64,000 nucleotides of DNA from Anaerolineaceae bacterium (GTDB taxonomy: Bacteria > Chloroflexota > Anaerolineae > Aggregatilineales > Phototrophicaceae): assembly GCA_020634135.1 (NCBI GenBank), contig JACKCG010000010.1, forward strand, positions 1 through 64,000, in the 5' to 3' direction. Position numbers and translations under genes: made by a program. Each line of letters starts with the position of its first letter. Position 1 is the stretch's first letter. Shown here piece by piece: positions 17,533 through 26,292 of this stretch. Under the pieces are notes generated by a model. It did no database searches, was not told where the DNA came from, and saw only the letters and a list, made by a program, of their open reading frames with translations.

Positions 17533-20103
17533 GTGTTTGCATTATTGCGTCTGGCGCGGCGGCATATCAGCCGTCGTTTGTTGCAAAGCACCCTCTTTGT
17601 GGTAGGCGTGGCACTGGGGGTGGCGATGGTGATCGCCATTGATGTCGCCAATAACTCTGCCAGTCGCGCGTTTGCCCTGAGCGCCGAAAGCATCACCGGC
17701 AAGGCCACACACCAGATTGTCGGCGGCCCGCTGGGGCTTCCGACTGACCTCTACCGCCAATTGCGCCAGGAACTCGGTCTGCGCGAAAGCGCCCCGGTGA
17801 TAGAATCCTATGTGCGGGCCGCCAGCCTGGGGGAGCAACCGCTGCTCCTGCTGGGCGTGGACACCTTCGCCGAGCCGCCCTTCCGCAGCTATCTGACGAC
17901 GGTCACCGTACTGGGGGAAAATCAGCGGGCCTTCGACGCGCTGAACGCCTTCATCGCGGAGCCAAACACGGCACTCCTGAGCCGCACGCTGGCGTCACGC
18001 TTCGGCATCCAACCGGGGGATACCGTCACGCTGCGGGCCGGCGAGCGCCCGGCACAGATACGGGTCGTCGGGCTGCTCCAGCCGGACGATGCGGTGAGCG
18101 AAGAGGCGTTGGATAATCTCTTATTGACCGACATCGCTACCGCTCAGGAAATCATCGGCACTCCGGGGGCAATCACCCGGATTGATCTGATTCTGCCGCC
18201 GGATTATGATACCCGTTTGATCGAGAACATCCTGCCATCCGGCGCGGTTCTGACGACCCCCCAGGCAGAAAACGGGGCGCTGGCACAGATGACCGACGCT
18301 TTTGAACTCAACTTGCAGGCGCTGAGTCTGCTGGCGCTGGTGGTGGGGGTATTCCTCATCTACAACACAGTCACTTTCAGCGTTGTCCAGCGCCGCCCGG
18401 TGATCGGCATCCTGCGCTCGTTGGGGACGACCCAGGCACAGATTTTTGGCCTGATACTGGGGGAAGCGCTGCTGCTCGGACTGGTTGGCACGGCGTTCGG
18501 GTTGGGACTGGGGATTCTCTTCGGGCGCGGCGCGGTGGTGCTGGTCTCGCAGACGATCAGCGACCTGTATTTCACCGTCAATGTGCAGCGCGTGACCGTG
18601 ATGCCGGATACGCTGCTCAAAGGGGCGCTGGTTGGTCTGGCCGCCAGCATTTTCGCCGCGATGATTCCCTCGTTTGAGGCGACTCGCACGCCGCCCGCCG
18701 GGGTGCTGCGCCGTTCCGAGGTCGAGCAGCGCACGCGCCGGCTACTGCCGGTGATGACCGCCGCCGGGGTGGGCATGAACATCCTGGGTGGGCTGCTGTT
18801 GAGCATCCCCGCGTCCCATCTGATTATCAGTTTTTTTGCGCTGTTCTGTATCGTCGTCGGCAGCGCCCTGTTCACACCGCTGGCGCTGGTGGGCATGATG
18901 CGCCTGGCCGTGCCGCTGACCGGGCGTGTGTTTGGCGTGCTGGGGCGGATGGCCCCCCGTGCGGTGGTGCGCTCCCTCAGCAGGACTTCGATTGCTGTCG
19001 CCGCGCTGACCGTCGCCGTGAGTGTGATTGTGGGCGTCAGCGTGATGATCGGCAGTTTCCGCGAGACGGTGAGCGACTGGCTGGAAATCACACTGGGCGC
19101 GGACATCTATATCTCCCCGCCACAGTTGACATCGAACACGGCGCGGGCGGATATTGATCCGGCTCTGGCAGAGGTGGTGGCGGCTGTACCCGGCATTAAC
19201 CGGGTGGCAACGGTGCGCTCGGTACACGTTGTCGCCCCGGATTATCCCGACCTGCCGCCGGTCAACCTGGCTGTGCCTAGTATGGACATCACGAGTCGCC
19301 CGCGCCGTTTTGCCTGGTCACACGTCATGAACGGGGATTACTGGGCGGCGCTGCGGGATGGCGCGGTGATTGTGAGCGAGCCGTTCGCCTTCCGCCGGGG
19401 CATCACCGAAGCCAATGACACCATTACGCTGCTCACAGACCGAGGGCCGCAGCCGTTCACCGTCGCCGGGGTATTTTACGACTATTCCACCGACCAGGGG
19501 ACAGTGTTAATGGCCGACAACATATACCGGGCGGTTTACGATGACGCCTATATCACGTCAATGGGCGTGTTCCTGGAGCCGGGGGCGACTCCGGCGGCGA
19601 TCATTGACACCCTCCAGACTCAAACATTGGTGGGCTACGACCTGCAGATCCAGAGTTATTCCAGCCTGCGCAACGGCGTGTTCTCCGTGTTTGACCGCGC
19701 TTTTTCGATCACGGTGGCGCTGCAAGTGCTGGCGACGGTTGTGGCGTTTATCGGGATTCTGAGTGCGCTGCTGGCCCTGCAACTGGAACACACCCGCCAG
19801 TACGGAGTCATGCGAGCGGTGGGGATGATTCCCGGCCAACTGTGGCGTTTTACGCTCATCCAGACCGGGTTGATGGGGATTACCGCCGGGTTGATGGCCC
19901 TGCCCATCGGGTTTGTGATGTCGCTCGTGCTGATCTACGTGATTAATGTCCGTTCGTTTGGCTGGACGATGGAACTGGCGTTACGTCCGGCTGAATTTGC
20001 CGGGGCATTCCTGATCGCGTTCGTGGCCGCGCTGCTGGCTGGCCTGTATCCGGCCTGGCGGTTGGGGAGGCTGGTGACAGCTCAGGCGCTGCGGAGTGAG
20101 TGA
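17533..20103 (+). CDS. ABC transporter permease, double FtsX/MacB-type
   Basis: 856 residues from a GTG with AAGGA upstream. An N-terminal membrane helix, a periplasmic-type domain (about 45-250) and a first FtsX block of three helices (about 260-390) are followed by two central helices, a second outer domain and a final FtsX block (about 725-845). LGTTQAQIFGLILGEALLLG and AVGMIPGQLWRFTLIQTG are typical FtsX cytoplasmic loops. Such proteins pair with a MacB/LolD-type ATPase for lipoprotein or peptide export, but no ATPase gene is adjacent, so its partner must be elsewhere. Confidence 0.88.
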   Translation: MFALLRLARRHISRRLLQSTLFVVGVALGVAMVIAIDVANNSASRAFALSAESITGKATHQIVGGPLGLPTDLYRQLRQELGLRESAPVIESYVRAASLGEQPLLLLGVDTFAEPPFRSYLTTVTVLGENQRAFDALNAFIAEPNTALLSRTLASRFGIQPGDTVTLRAGERPAQIRVVGLLQPDDAVSEEALDNLLLTDIATAQEIIGTPGAITRIDLILPPDYDTRLIENILPSGAVLTTPQAENGALAQMTDAFELNLQALSLLALVVGVFLIYNTVTFSVVQRRPVIGILRSLGTTQAQIFGLILGEALLLGLVGTAFGLGLGILFGRGAVVLVSQTISDLYFTVNVQRVTVMPDTLLKGALVGLAASIFAAMIPSFEATRTPPAGVLRRSEVEQRTRRLLPVMTAAGVGMNILGGLLLSIPASHLIISFFALFCIVVGSALFTPLALVGMMRLAVPLTGRVFGVLGRMAPRAVVRSLSRTSIAVAALTVAVSVIVGVSVMIGSFRETVSDWLEITLGADIYISPPQLTSNTARADIDPALAEVVAAVPGINRVATVRSVHVVAPDYPDLPPVNLAVPSMDITSRPRRFAWSHVMNGDYWAALRDGAVIVSEPFAFRRGITEANDTITLLTDRGPQPFTVAGVFYDYSTDQGTVLMADNIYRAVYDDAYITSMGVFLEPGATPAAIIDTLQTQTLVGYDLQIQSYSSLRNGVFSVFDRAFSITVALQVLATVVAFIGILSALLALQLEHTRQYGVMRAVGMIPGQLWRFTLIQTGLMGITAGLMALPIGFVMSLVLIYVINVRSFGWTMELALRPAEFAGAFLIAFVAALLAGLYPAWRLGRLVTAQALRSE

Positions 20104-20211
20104 GCCGGCTGCCGCCTGAATTTGTGCAATTAGCGACTGGATATGCTATCATCGCATTGGGGCTGATTATCATCGGCACAGCGTACACCACCGGAAGCGA
20201 CGAGACACACG

Positions 20212-20880
20212 ATGACCCAGATTCTGTTGATCCGACATGCGGTAAACGATTATGTGAAAACCGGCAGGCTGGCCGGTTGGACGCCCGGCGTGCATCTGAA
20301 TGAAAACGGCCAGGCACAGGCCACCGCCCTGGGACAGCGACTGGCGGATGCGCCGCTCAACCAGATTTATGCCAGCCCGCTTGAACGCACAATGGAAACC
20401 GCGCAGGCGATCCAGCAGCATCACCCGCACCTGCCCATTCAGCATCTGGAGGGGATTGGCGAGGTGCGTTACGGGGACTGGGAAGGTGAGAAGATCAGCA
20501 CACTGGCGCGACGCAAAATGTGGCAGGTCGTCCAGGAATATCCTTCAAGAGCGTACTTCCCCAACGGGGAGACGATGCGGGAAGTACAGGTGCGGGCGGT
20601 CAACGCGGTGGAAGCGCTGGCCGAGCGGCATCCCCGCCAGGTAGTCATCGTGGTATCCCATGCCGATCTGATTAAAATGGTGCTGGCACATTTTTTGGGA
20701 ATGCACCTGGATAACTTCCAGCGGATTGTGGTCTCGCCTGCATCAATCAGCGGTATCTCGCTGGGTTTTGGGCGGCCATTTATCACCACAATGAATGATG
20801 TCGCACACGTTCTCCAGTTAGAGCGCGACCAGAAAGCACAGGCGAAGGAATCCAGCGTGCCGCAGGAACAGCAGTCGTAA
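20212..20880 (+). CDS. Histidine phosphatase family protein (MSMEG_4193-like)
   Basis: 222 residues. LLIRHAVNDY has His9 of the phosphoglycerate-mutase-type RHG motif (RHA here), and VIVVSHADLIK holds the second His (150). Phosphoryl transfer via a phospho-His is expected; substrate unknown. With the next two genes it forms a trio conserved in Actinobacteria and Chloroflexota, named from memory as MSMEG_4193 / DUF3090 / SCO1664. A charged Gln-rich tail follows the catalytic domain. Confidence 0.88.
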   Translation: MTQILLIRHAVNDYVKTGRLAGWTPGVHLNENGQAQATALGQRLADAPLNQIYASPLERTMETAQAIQQHHPHLPIQHLEGIGEVRYGDWEGEKISTLARRKMWQVVQEYPSRAYFPNGETMREVQVRAVNAVEALAERHPRQVVIVVSHADLIKMVLAHFLGMHLDNFQRIVVSPASISGISLGFGRPFITTMNDVAHVLQLERDQKAQAKESSVPQEQQS

Positions 20881-20901
20881 CCAGGGGCGATAGGGTAAAG
20901 C

Positions 20902-21417
20902 ATGGCAAACCAGGAAATTGAACTCAATCCAGTAGATTTTATTACGATTGGCACAATCGGCCCGAAAGGACAGCGCGTTTTTCACCTGCAAGGCGGGCAG
21001 GGCAAGCGGATTGTTTCGTTGACGATTGAAAAAGAGCAGGCCTGGGCGTTGAGCGAGGCGATCCGCGAGATGCTGGAAGACCTGGATAAACGCAAGCCGC
21101 CTGCCGAAGGTGAACCGCATGAAGCCGACCTGGACAACGTGGATATGGACTTGCGCGAGCCGATTGAGCCGTTGTTCCGGGTGGCGCAAATGGGGTTGGG
21201 CTACGATGAAGACCTGGATATGGTGGTTCTGGTTGCCCAGGAGCTTATACCGCGCTCAGAAGATGGCGAAGTAGACGAATCCGCCGAACCGTCGTCGGTG
21301 CGGATGTGGTGCAGCCGCCGCCAGATGCGGAATCTGAGCGCCTATACCATGCAGGTTGTCCGGGCAGGCCGCGCCGATCCCCGCCAGAACGGGCGTCTGG
21401 TGTATTACTGGACGTAG
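20902..21417 (+). CDS. DUF3090 family protein
   Basis: 171 residues, 21 bp after the phosphatase gene. ELNPVDFITIGTIGPKGQRVFHLQ is the usual start of DUF3090 proteins, and the C-terminal half has WCSRRQMRNLSAYTMQVVRAGR with a conserved Cys. Function is unknown; I recognise it by sequence and by its place between the phosphatase and SCO1664-type genes. No membrane segment. Confidence 0.85.
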   Translation: MANQEIELNPVDFITIGTIGPKGQRVFHLQGGQGKRIVSLTIEKEQAWALSEAIREMLEDLDKRKPPAEGEPHEADLDNVDMDLREPIEPLFRVAQMGLGYDEDLDMVVLVAQELIPRSEDGEVDESAEPSSVRMWCSRRQMRNLSAYTMQVVRAGRADPRQNGRLVYYWT

Positions 21418-21431
21418 AGCAGCAGGACTTG

Positions 21432-22205
21432 ATGCGTATGGAACAGCCACCAGAGGGAGACGCCCGCCCCCAGCGGGAAGAAATGACCATCCAGAAGGTA
21501 TTGGACATCCTCCAGAAGGGTGTGTTTGAGACGGAACATGGCCTGATGCGATGGAGTTCCAACTATACGTTTCTGGTATCCATCAAACACGAGGACGCGG
21601 TCATTTCCGCCGTCTACAAACCCCAGAAGGGGGAGCGTCGCCTGTGGGATTTTGAGCCAGGCACATTATGCCGCCGTGAGGTAGCGTCCTTCCTGACTTC
21701 GCAGGAACTCGGCTGGCGGTTAGTCCCGCCGACGGTGCTGCGTGACGGCCCGCGCGGTCTGGGATCGGTGCAGGCTTACATTGACCATAATCCCGAACAG
21801 AATTATTTCACGTTTGACGAAAGTATGATGCAGCCGTTGCAACGGTTGGCGGCCTTTGACTACATTGTGAACAATGCGGATCGCAAGGGTGGTCACTGTC
21901 TGGTGGATGAACAGGGGCGGCTGTGGGGGATAGATCACGGTATCACGTTCCATGAGGATGACAAACTGCGGACTGTCATCTGGGACTTTGCCGGGCAGCC
22001 GGTGCCGGACGCCTTCCTGGAGGATGTTTCGGGGTTATGCCAGAGCCTGGATAACGAAGAGAGCACTTTTCGCCAGGGGCTTCGCAAGCTGCTCTCCACC
22101 GACGAGATTACCGCCTGCCAGAACCGGGTACGCCGGATGCTGGAGAGCAAGAAGTACCCAACGCCACATGCTTCCGGCCCGAATTACCCCTGGCCGCCGG
22201 TGTAG
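21432..22205 (+). CDS. SCO1664 family protein (PI3/4-kinase-like fold)
   Basis: 257 residues. VLDILQKGVFETEHGLM, then SNYTFLVSI and AVYKPQKGERRLWDFE with a likely ATP-binding Lys, and later AAFDYIVNNADRKGGHCLVDE and WGIDHGITFHED, which supply an N..D and a DHG metal-binding motif of lipid-kinase-like folds. Activity is not established. It starts 14 bp after the DUF3090 stop, so the trio is co-transcribed. ATG 21432 is preferred; 21438 and 21480 are alternatives. Confidence 0.85.
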   Translation: MRMEQPPEGDARPQREEMTIQKVLDILQKGVFETEHGLMRWSSNYTFLVSIKHEDAVISAVYKPQKGERRLWDFEPGTLCRREVASFLTSQELGWRLVPPTVLRDGPRGLGSVQAYIDHNPEQNYFTFDESMMQPLQRLAAFDYIVNNADRKGGHCLVDEQGRLWGIDHGITFHEDDKLRTVIWDFAGQPVPDAFLEDVSGLCQSLDNEESTFRQGLRKLLSTDEITACQNRVRRMLESKKYPTPHASGPNYPWPPV

Positions 22206-22226
22206 CGGACGGCTGGGTGATTTTCG

Positions 22227-23312
22227 TTGTCTCCCATCTACCGTCTGTCAGGCCATCTCTGCCCGACGCGCCCCGCGCCACGACAGCCAGGGCGTATCGT
22301 CCTGATTCTGCCGTGCTGCATCGGGGATGTGGTGCTGGCGACGCCAGTCTTACAGGCGCTGCGCCGCGCCTACCCAACTGCCCATATCACCTGGGCTATC
22401 GGCAGTTGGTCGCGCCCGGCAATCGCGCGCCATCCCCTGCTCGACTCTATCCTGGATACCGGCCCGGCGGCGCTCCCGGTGAAGACTCCCGCTGGATTCG
22501 TCCGGTTTGTGCGCGGGCTGCGGGCGGGGCACTATGACCTGGCGGTGTCGCTTGTCCGTTCGCCGCTGATGAGCCTGGCGCTGCTGCTTTCCGGCATCCC
22601 CCACCGCGCCGGGTTAGACAGCGCCGGACGCGGTTTTGGCTATACGATCCGCGCTGCAATAGACCCCTTGCAACCGCGTCATGAAGCCGAGATTTACCTG
22701 GATGTTCCCCGCGCCCTGGGGTTGGATGTATCCGGCTGCCGCGCCAATATCCCGGTAGATGCCGCCGACCTGGAACGGGTTCGCGCTTTGCTGCCCGGAG
22801 ATAAGCCGCTGCTCATCATCAATCCGGCGGGGGGGCGCAACCCTGGCATGACGCTCGACGTGAAACGCTGGCCGCCGGGGCACTTCGCCGCTCTGGCTGA
22901 CCGGCTGGCCGTTAAGCTGGATGCCCGTCTGGTTCTGCTGGCCGGGCCGGGTGATGGGGCGATCATCGCGGCGGTGCAATCGCGCTTACAGACCCCCGCG
23001 CAGGTTTTTCTCGGTGTCCTGTCATTCGGGGAAATCGCCGCGCTCGCCAGCTTATCCCGCCTGTATATTGGCAACGACACCGGCCTGACACACCTGGCTG
23101 CCGCTGCCGGAGCGCCCACCGCTATGATCCTCGGCCCGTCCGACCCGGCACGCTACGCCCCGTTTACGGATAACGCCCTGGCGCTGTGGAAACCGGCACG
23201 GGTACAGTCAGGCGGCGTCGCGCAGGGCGCACCCGCTGATTGGGACTGGACGCGGGATGGCATCAGCGTGGACGAAGCCGAAGAACGGCTGCTGGCATTT
23301 CTTCCAGAATAA
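22227..23312 (+). CDS. GT9-family glycosyltransferase (heptosyltransferase-like)
   Basis: 361 residues. RIVLILPCCIGDVVLATPVL is the GT9 N-terminal motif, and YIGNDTGLTHLAAAAGAPT matches the nucleotide-sugar-binding region of heptosyltransferase-like enzymes. It would transfer a sugar to a surface glycan; LPS itself is not expected in Chloroflexota. The open frame begins at a TTG (22227), 21 bp after the preceding stop, and no ATG fits, so the exact start is uncertain. Confidence 0.87.
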   Translation: MSPIYRLSGHLCPTRPAPRQPGRIVLILPCCIGDVVLATPVLQALRRAYPTAHITWAIGSWSRPAIARHPLLDSILDTGPAALPVKTPAGFVRFVRGLRAGHYDLAVSLVRSPLMSLALLLSGIPHRAGLDSAGRGFGYTIRAAIDPLQPRHEAEIYLDVPRALGLDVSGCRANIPVDAADLERVRALLPGDKPLLIINPAGGRNPGMTLDVKRWPPGHFAALADRLAVKLDARLVLLAGPGDGAIIAAVQSRLQTPAQVFLGVLSFGEIAALASLSRLYIGNDTGLTHLAAAAGAPTAMILGPSDPARYAPFTDNALALWKPARVQSGGVAQGAPADWDWTRDGISVDEAEERLLAFLPE

Positions 23313-23422
23313 CCCACTAACCGATTTCCTCTAACCGTTGCGCCTCAACGATAACGGTGTGGATATTTGGTACAATCAAATATCTCCCCGGCAGGAAAAA
23401 CCGGAAGCAACCGATAACCACA

Positions 23423-23456
23423 AACGGCCTCTCATCTTCCGAGAGGCCGTTTTTTG
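23423..23456 (+). terminator. Strong rho-independent terminator
   Basis: An 11-bp perfect stem AACGGCCTCTC/GAGAGGCCGTT with a 7-base loop is followed by six T. It ends the plus-strand genes and may also stop the convergent kinase transcript. Confidence 0.9.
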
Positions 23457-23515
23457 TCGGGGAGGAACAACAGGTGACAAATAGCGGCGTCTGAACCCGA
23501 CGCGCCGCGCCAGCC

Positions 23516-24625
23516 CTACGCTGGCTCCCGGTAGATCGGCAGGCTGAACGTCACCTGTGTGCCTTTGCCGCTCACCGACCCAATCTCAAACGTGCCGTCA
23601 TGAATCTCAATCAACTGCTGGACGACGCCCAACCCCATGCCCAGCCCTTGCTGCTCTCGCGTTTCTCGCTGCACCTGTGTAAAGGAGCCTTTGGCTTTGT
23701 GAATCTCATCGCGCGACATGCCAATGCCCTGATCCAGCACACTGATCCAGACCCGCCCTTCCGACTTCCATTGGGTCACGGCTACAGGCCGGTCTTCCGA
23801 GGAGAAGTTGAGCGCATTCGAGAGCAGTTCCGCCAGCGCATGTTTGAGCAGGTCGGTTCGACCCCAGACCGCTACTTCTGCGTCACGCTGGTCGAGCGCA
23901 ATCTGCCCCTGCCGGTTGCGGAAGGCATGACGCCGCGCCTGATCGGCTGCCAGCGGCATCAACTGCCACAGGTAAACCACGTCGCCGGTTTCTTCGATAG
24001 TTTCCGGGTTCAGAACGCCGCTCTCAATCTGAGTCAGATAGATAATCTGTTGGACCAGATGCTCTAAGCGATCAGTGCCGACGCGCATTGTCTGTAGCAG
24101 TTCAGTCAGTTCGCGTTCGCCAAGCTGTCCTAACTGGCGTTCGATAATCTGCTGAACAAAGACAAGCGATGACAGCGGCGTTTTGAGTTCGTGGCTCACC
24201 ATCCGCATGACCTTCGCTTTAAAGTCATTCACTTCCTGGCGGATACCGGTGGTGATGGCATCATGGCGGGCTAACCGGGCATTGATGGCCGACATTAACT
24301 CGACCAGCGTGAAGGGCTTGGTGAGGTAGTCATCCGCACCCAGTTCCATGCCATGCCGCACAAAGGACTTATCGGCCCGCGCCGTCAAAAAGATGAACGG
24401 GATAGACATGGTATGCGGGTGTTTCTGCATTTCCAGCAAAACACCATAGCCGTCCACTTCCGGCATCGTGATGTCACTGATAATCAGGTCGGGCACATTT
24501 GCCAACGCGATCTCAATCCCTTCGCGCCCGTTCGCAGCGCCCAGGGTTTCAAAACCTTCAAAGGCGAGCCAATCCACGAGTTCTTCCCGTATTGTGCTCT
24601 CATCTTCAATAACCAGTATCTTCAT
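23516..24625 (-). CDS. Response regulator-histidine kinase hybrid
   Basis: 369 residues. An N-terminal receiver domain (about 1-120) has acceptor Asp51 in LIISDITMP and Lys in YLTKPF. HisKA follows with His145 in RMVSHELKTPL, then the ATPase domain with N-box ELLSNALNFS, G1 DQGIGM and G2 GLGMGLGV. All catalytic motifs are intact. It has no membrane segment, so it should act in the cytoplasm downstream of another kinase. AGGAG precedes the ATG at 24625. Confidence 0.93.
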   Translation of the reverse strand: MKILVIEDESTIREELVDWLAFEGFETLGAANGREGIEIALANVPDLIISDITMPEVDGYGVLLEMQKHPHTMSIPFIFLTARADKSFVRHGMELGADDYLTKPFTLVELMSAINARLARHDAITTGIRQEVNDFKAKVMRMVSHELKTPLSSLVFVQQIIERQLGQLGERELTELLQTMRVGTDRLEHLVQQIIYLTQIESGVLNPETIEETGDVVYLWQLMPLAADQARRHAFRNRQGQIALDQRDAEVAVWGRTDLLKHALAELLSNALNFSSEDRPVAVTQWKSEGRVWISVLDQGIGMSRDEIHKAKGSFTQVQRETREQQGLGMGLGVVQQLIEIHDGTFEIGSVSGKGTQVTFSLPIYREPA

Positions 24626-25013
24626 TAAGGTTAAACTCCTATGGGTCTAACACCTGGCGGCAGGGCACGCGGGTTCTATGGTCAACCTCACACTGAACCC
24701 CACTGCGCCCTCATGACGTTCGACATCGTTTCTGCGCTGCGCAGACCTAAGCCGATAGTTGTTCATGAGATAATTGTAACATCAAGAATGAAATTCCAAA
24801 CGTAAACTTTGTATGTCTGCTTTGTCGCGCATTGAATGGCATGGGCCAAGCTGAGTATTTTAAGAGAATTTGCCCACGCGGGGGCGAGGGCGTGCTATAG
24901 TTTTAAAACTGATGCGGCGGAGGTTCGTTCTCTCGCAGAACAGTGGCCTTAACCCGCTGCTTGCCCGGTCAACTGCGTACCTGCTCAATGAGTCTGTGAT
25001 TGGAAGGTAGACC
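24626..25013. other. Divergent intergenic region
   Basis: A 388-bp gap between the hybrid kinase and the TPR gene. TATAGT at 24896-24901 may be a -10 element for the TPR gene, but TTGCCC at 24870 is 20 bp away, too far for a good promoter. No gene or repeat was recognised. Confidence 0.35.
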
Positions 25014-26078
25014 ATGCGTATCCTCACGACCCTGCTACTGCTTCTGCTGGTCGCCCTGCCTGCTGCCGCCCAATCCGGGGATATGCCACCTACCCCTTTC
25101 GACCACTTACAGATTGCTTTCCAGGTCGTCGCGCATTTGAGCCGTGCCCGGCTGCATGTGCTGGCAGAGGACTACGAACAGGCGGTAGCAGCGTACAGCC
25201 AGGTGATCGCCCTGACGCCGGATGGGGTGCTGGCCTACCGTGAGCGTGGCACGCTTTATGCCGAAAATCGCAATTACCCGGCGGCGATGGCCGACTACAA
25301 CCGCTACATTGACCTGCTGCCGGAAGCCCCTGAAGGGTATCTGCTGCGTGGCAAACTCTACGTGCGCCAGCAAGACCTGGATGCCGCCCTGGTGGATTTT
25401 AACCAGGCGGTGGCGCTCGACCCGGCCTATGCCCCGGTTTACCTGGAGCGCGGCCTGCTCTACCGGGTGACGGGCGATGCCGATTCAGCGCTGGCCGATT
25501 ACAACCTCTATACTGACCTGCAACCGGATGATGCCGAAGGGTACTTCCGGCGGGCAGACCTGTACCTTGCGCTGGATGACCTCCCGGCGGTAATCAGTGA
25601 CCTCTCGCAAGCGATCACTTTCCGCCCCGATGCAGCGGTGCTGTATCTCATACGCGGTTACGCCCAGACCCGGCTCGAACAGTACCCGGAAGGCGCGGTA
25701 GACTACTATCAATGGATCAAGCTCAACCGCCGCGATACGGTGGATATGGACGCGCTCGAATCGGGTGATCGCGTCCGTATCACAATGTCATTCGGAGGGT
25801 TCTTCCGCGTGCCGTTCATGGTGGAAGCCGGGCAAAAAATCAACATGGTCGCAGTGACAACCGATGGGCAATCCGACCCGCTGCTGGTCATCCTCGACCC
25901 GAATGGCATCCCCCTTATTGCCAATGACGATGTCAGTGATACGGACCTCTCAGCGGCTATCCTCGACTACGAGTCACCGGTTAGCGGTGAGTACACCGCA
26001 GTGATCGGCCATGCGCGCGGCGGTTGGGATGGCCCGGTGGTCATCGCCCTCCTGCTGGAAAACCCACGCCGGGTGTAA
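25014..26078 (+). CDS. Secreted TPR-repeat protein with a C-terminal PPC-like domain
   Basis: 354 residues. Signal peptide MRILTTLLLLLLVALPAAAQ. Five or six tetratricopeptide repeats fill about 40-240, with blocks such as DYEQAVAAYSQVIALTPDG and AALVDFNQAVALDPAYAPV. The last 100 residues (ESGDRVRITMSFGGFFRVPF ... DPLLVILDPNG) resemble the bacterial pre-peptidase C-terminal beta-sandwich. Probably a protein-protein scaffold on the cell surface. GGAAGG precedes the ATG. Confidence 0.85.
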   Translation: MRILTTLLLLLLVALPAAAQSGDMPPTPFDHLQIAFQVVAHLSRARLHVLAEDYEQAVAAYSQVIALTPDGVLAYRERGTLYAENRNYPAAMADYNRYIDLLPEAPEGYLLRGKLYVRQQDLDAALVDFNQAVALDPAYAPVYLERGLLYRVTGDADSALADYNLYTDLQPDDAEGYFRRADLYLALDDLPAVISDLSQAITFRPDAAVLYLIRGYAQTRLEQYPEGAVDYYQWIKLNRRDTVDMDALESGDRVRITMSFGGFFRVPFMVEAGQKINMVAVTTDGQSDPLLVILDPNGIPLIANDDVSDTDLSAAILDYESPVSGEYTAVIGHARGGWDGPVVIALLLENPRRV

Positions 26079-26292
26079 CGTCAGACAGGCATCACCCCCC
26101 CAACTGACCTGGGAATGTTTCCCGGTCGGTTGTCCTATCCTACTAATGGCTGTACTATAAAAAAGTCGCTTCCGGTTGCCTTCGCCTCAACCTCAAGCGG
26201 TATCACCTGGTTGGGGGTACTTATTTGCATTCCGCGCCCATCCCACTCCACCAGGCTGATTATTGCAATAGAGAAGAGAGGGAGTTTTGGAT

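Noticed and set aside
18360..19106. Minus-strand open frame within the FtsX-type permease
   Set aside because: Ser/Thr/Arg-rich shadow of a membrane protein gene.
20100..20303. 67-codon frame with one hydrophobic stretch between the permease and phosphatase genes
   Set aside because: A GTGA overlap and a membrane-like segment made it tempting, but it runs 90 bases into the phosphatase gene and has no recognisable relatives.
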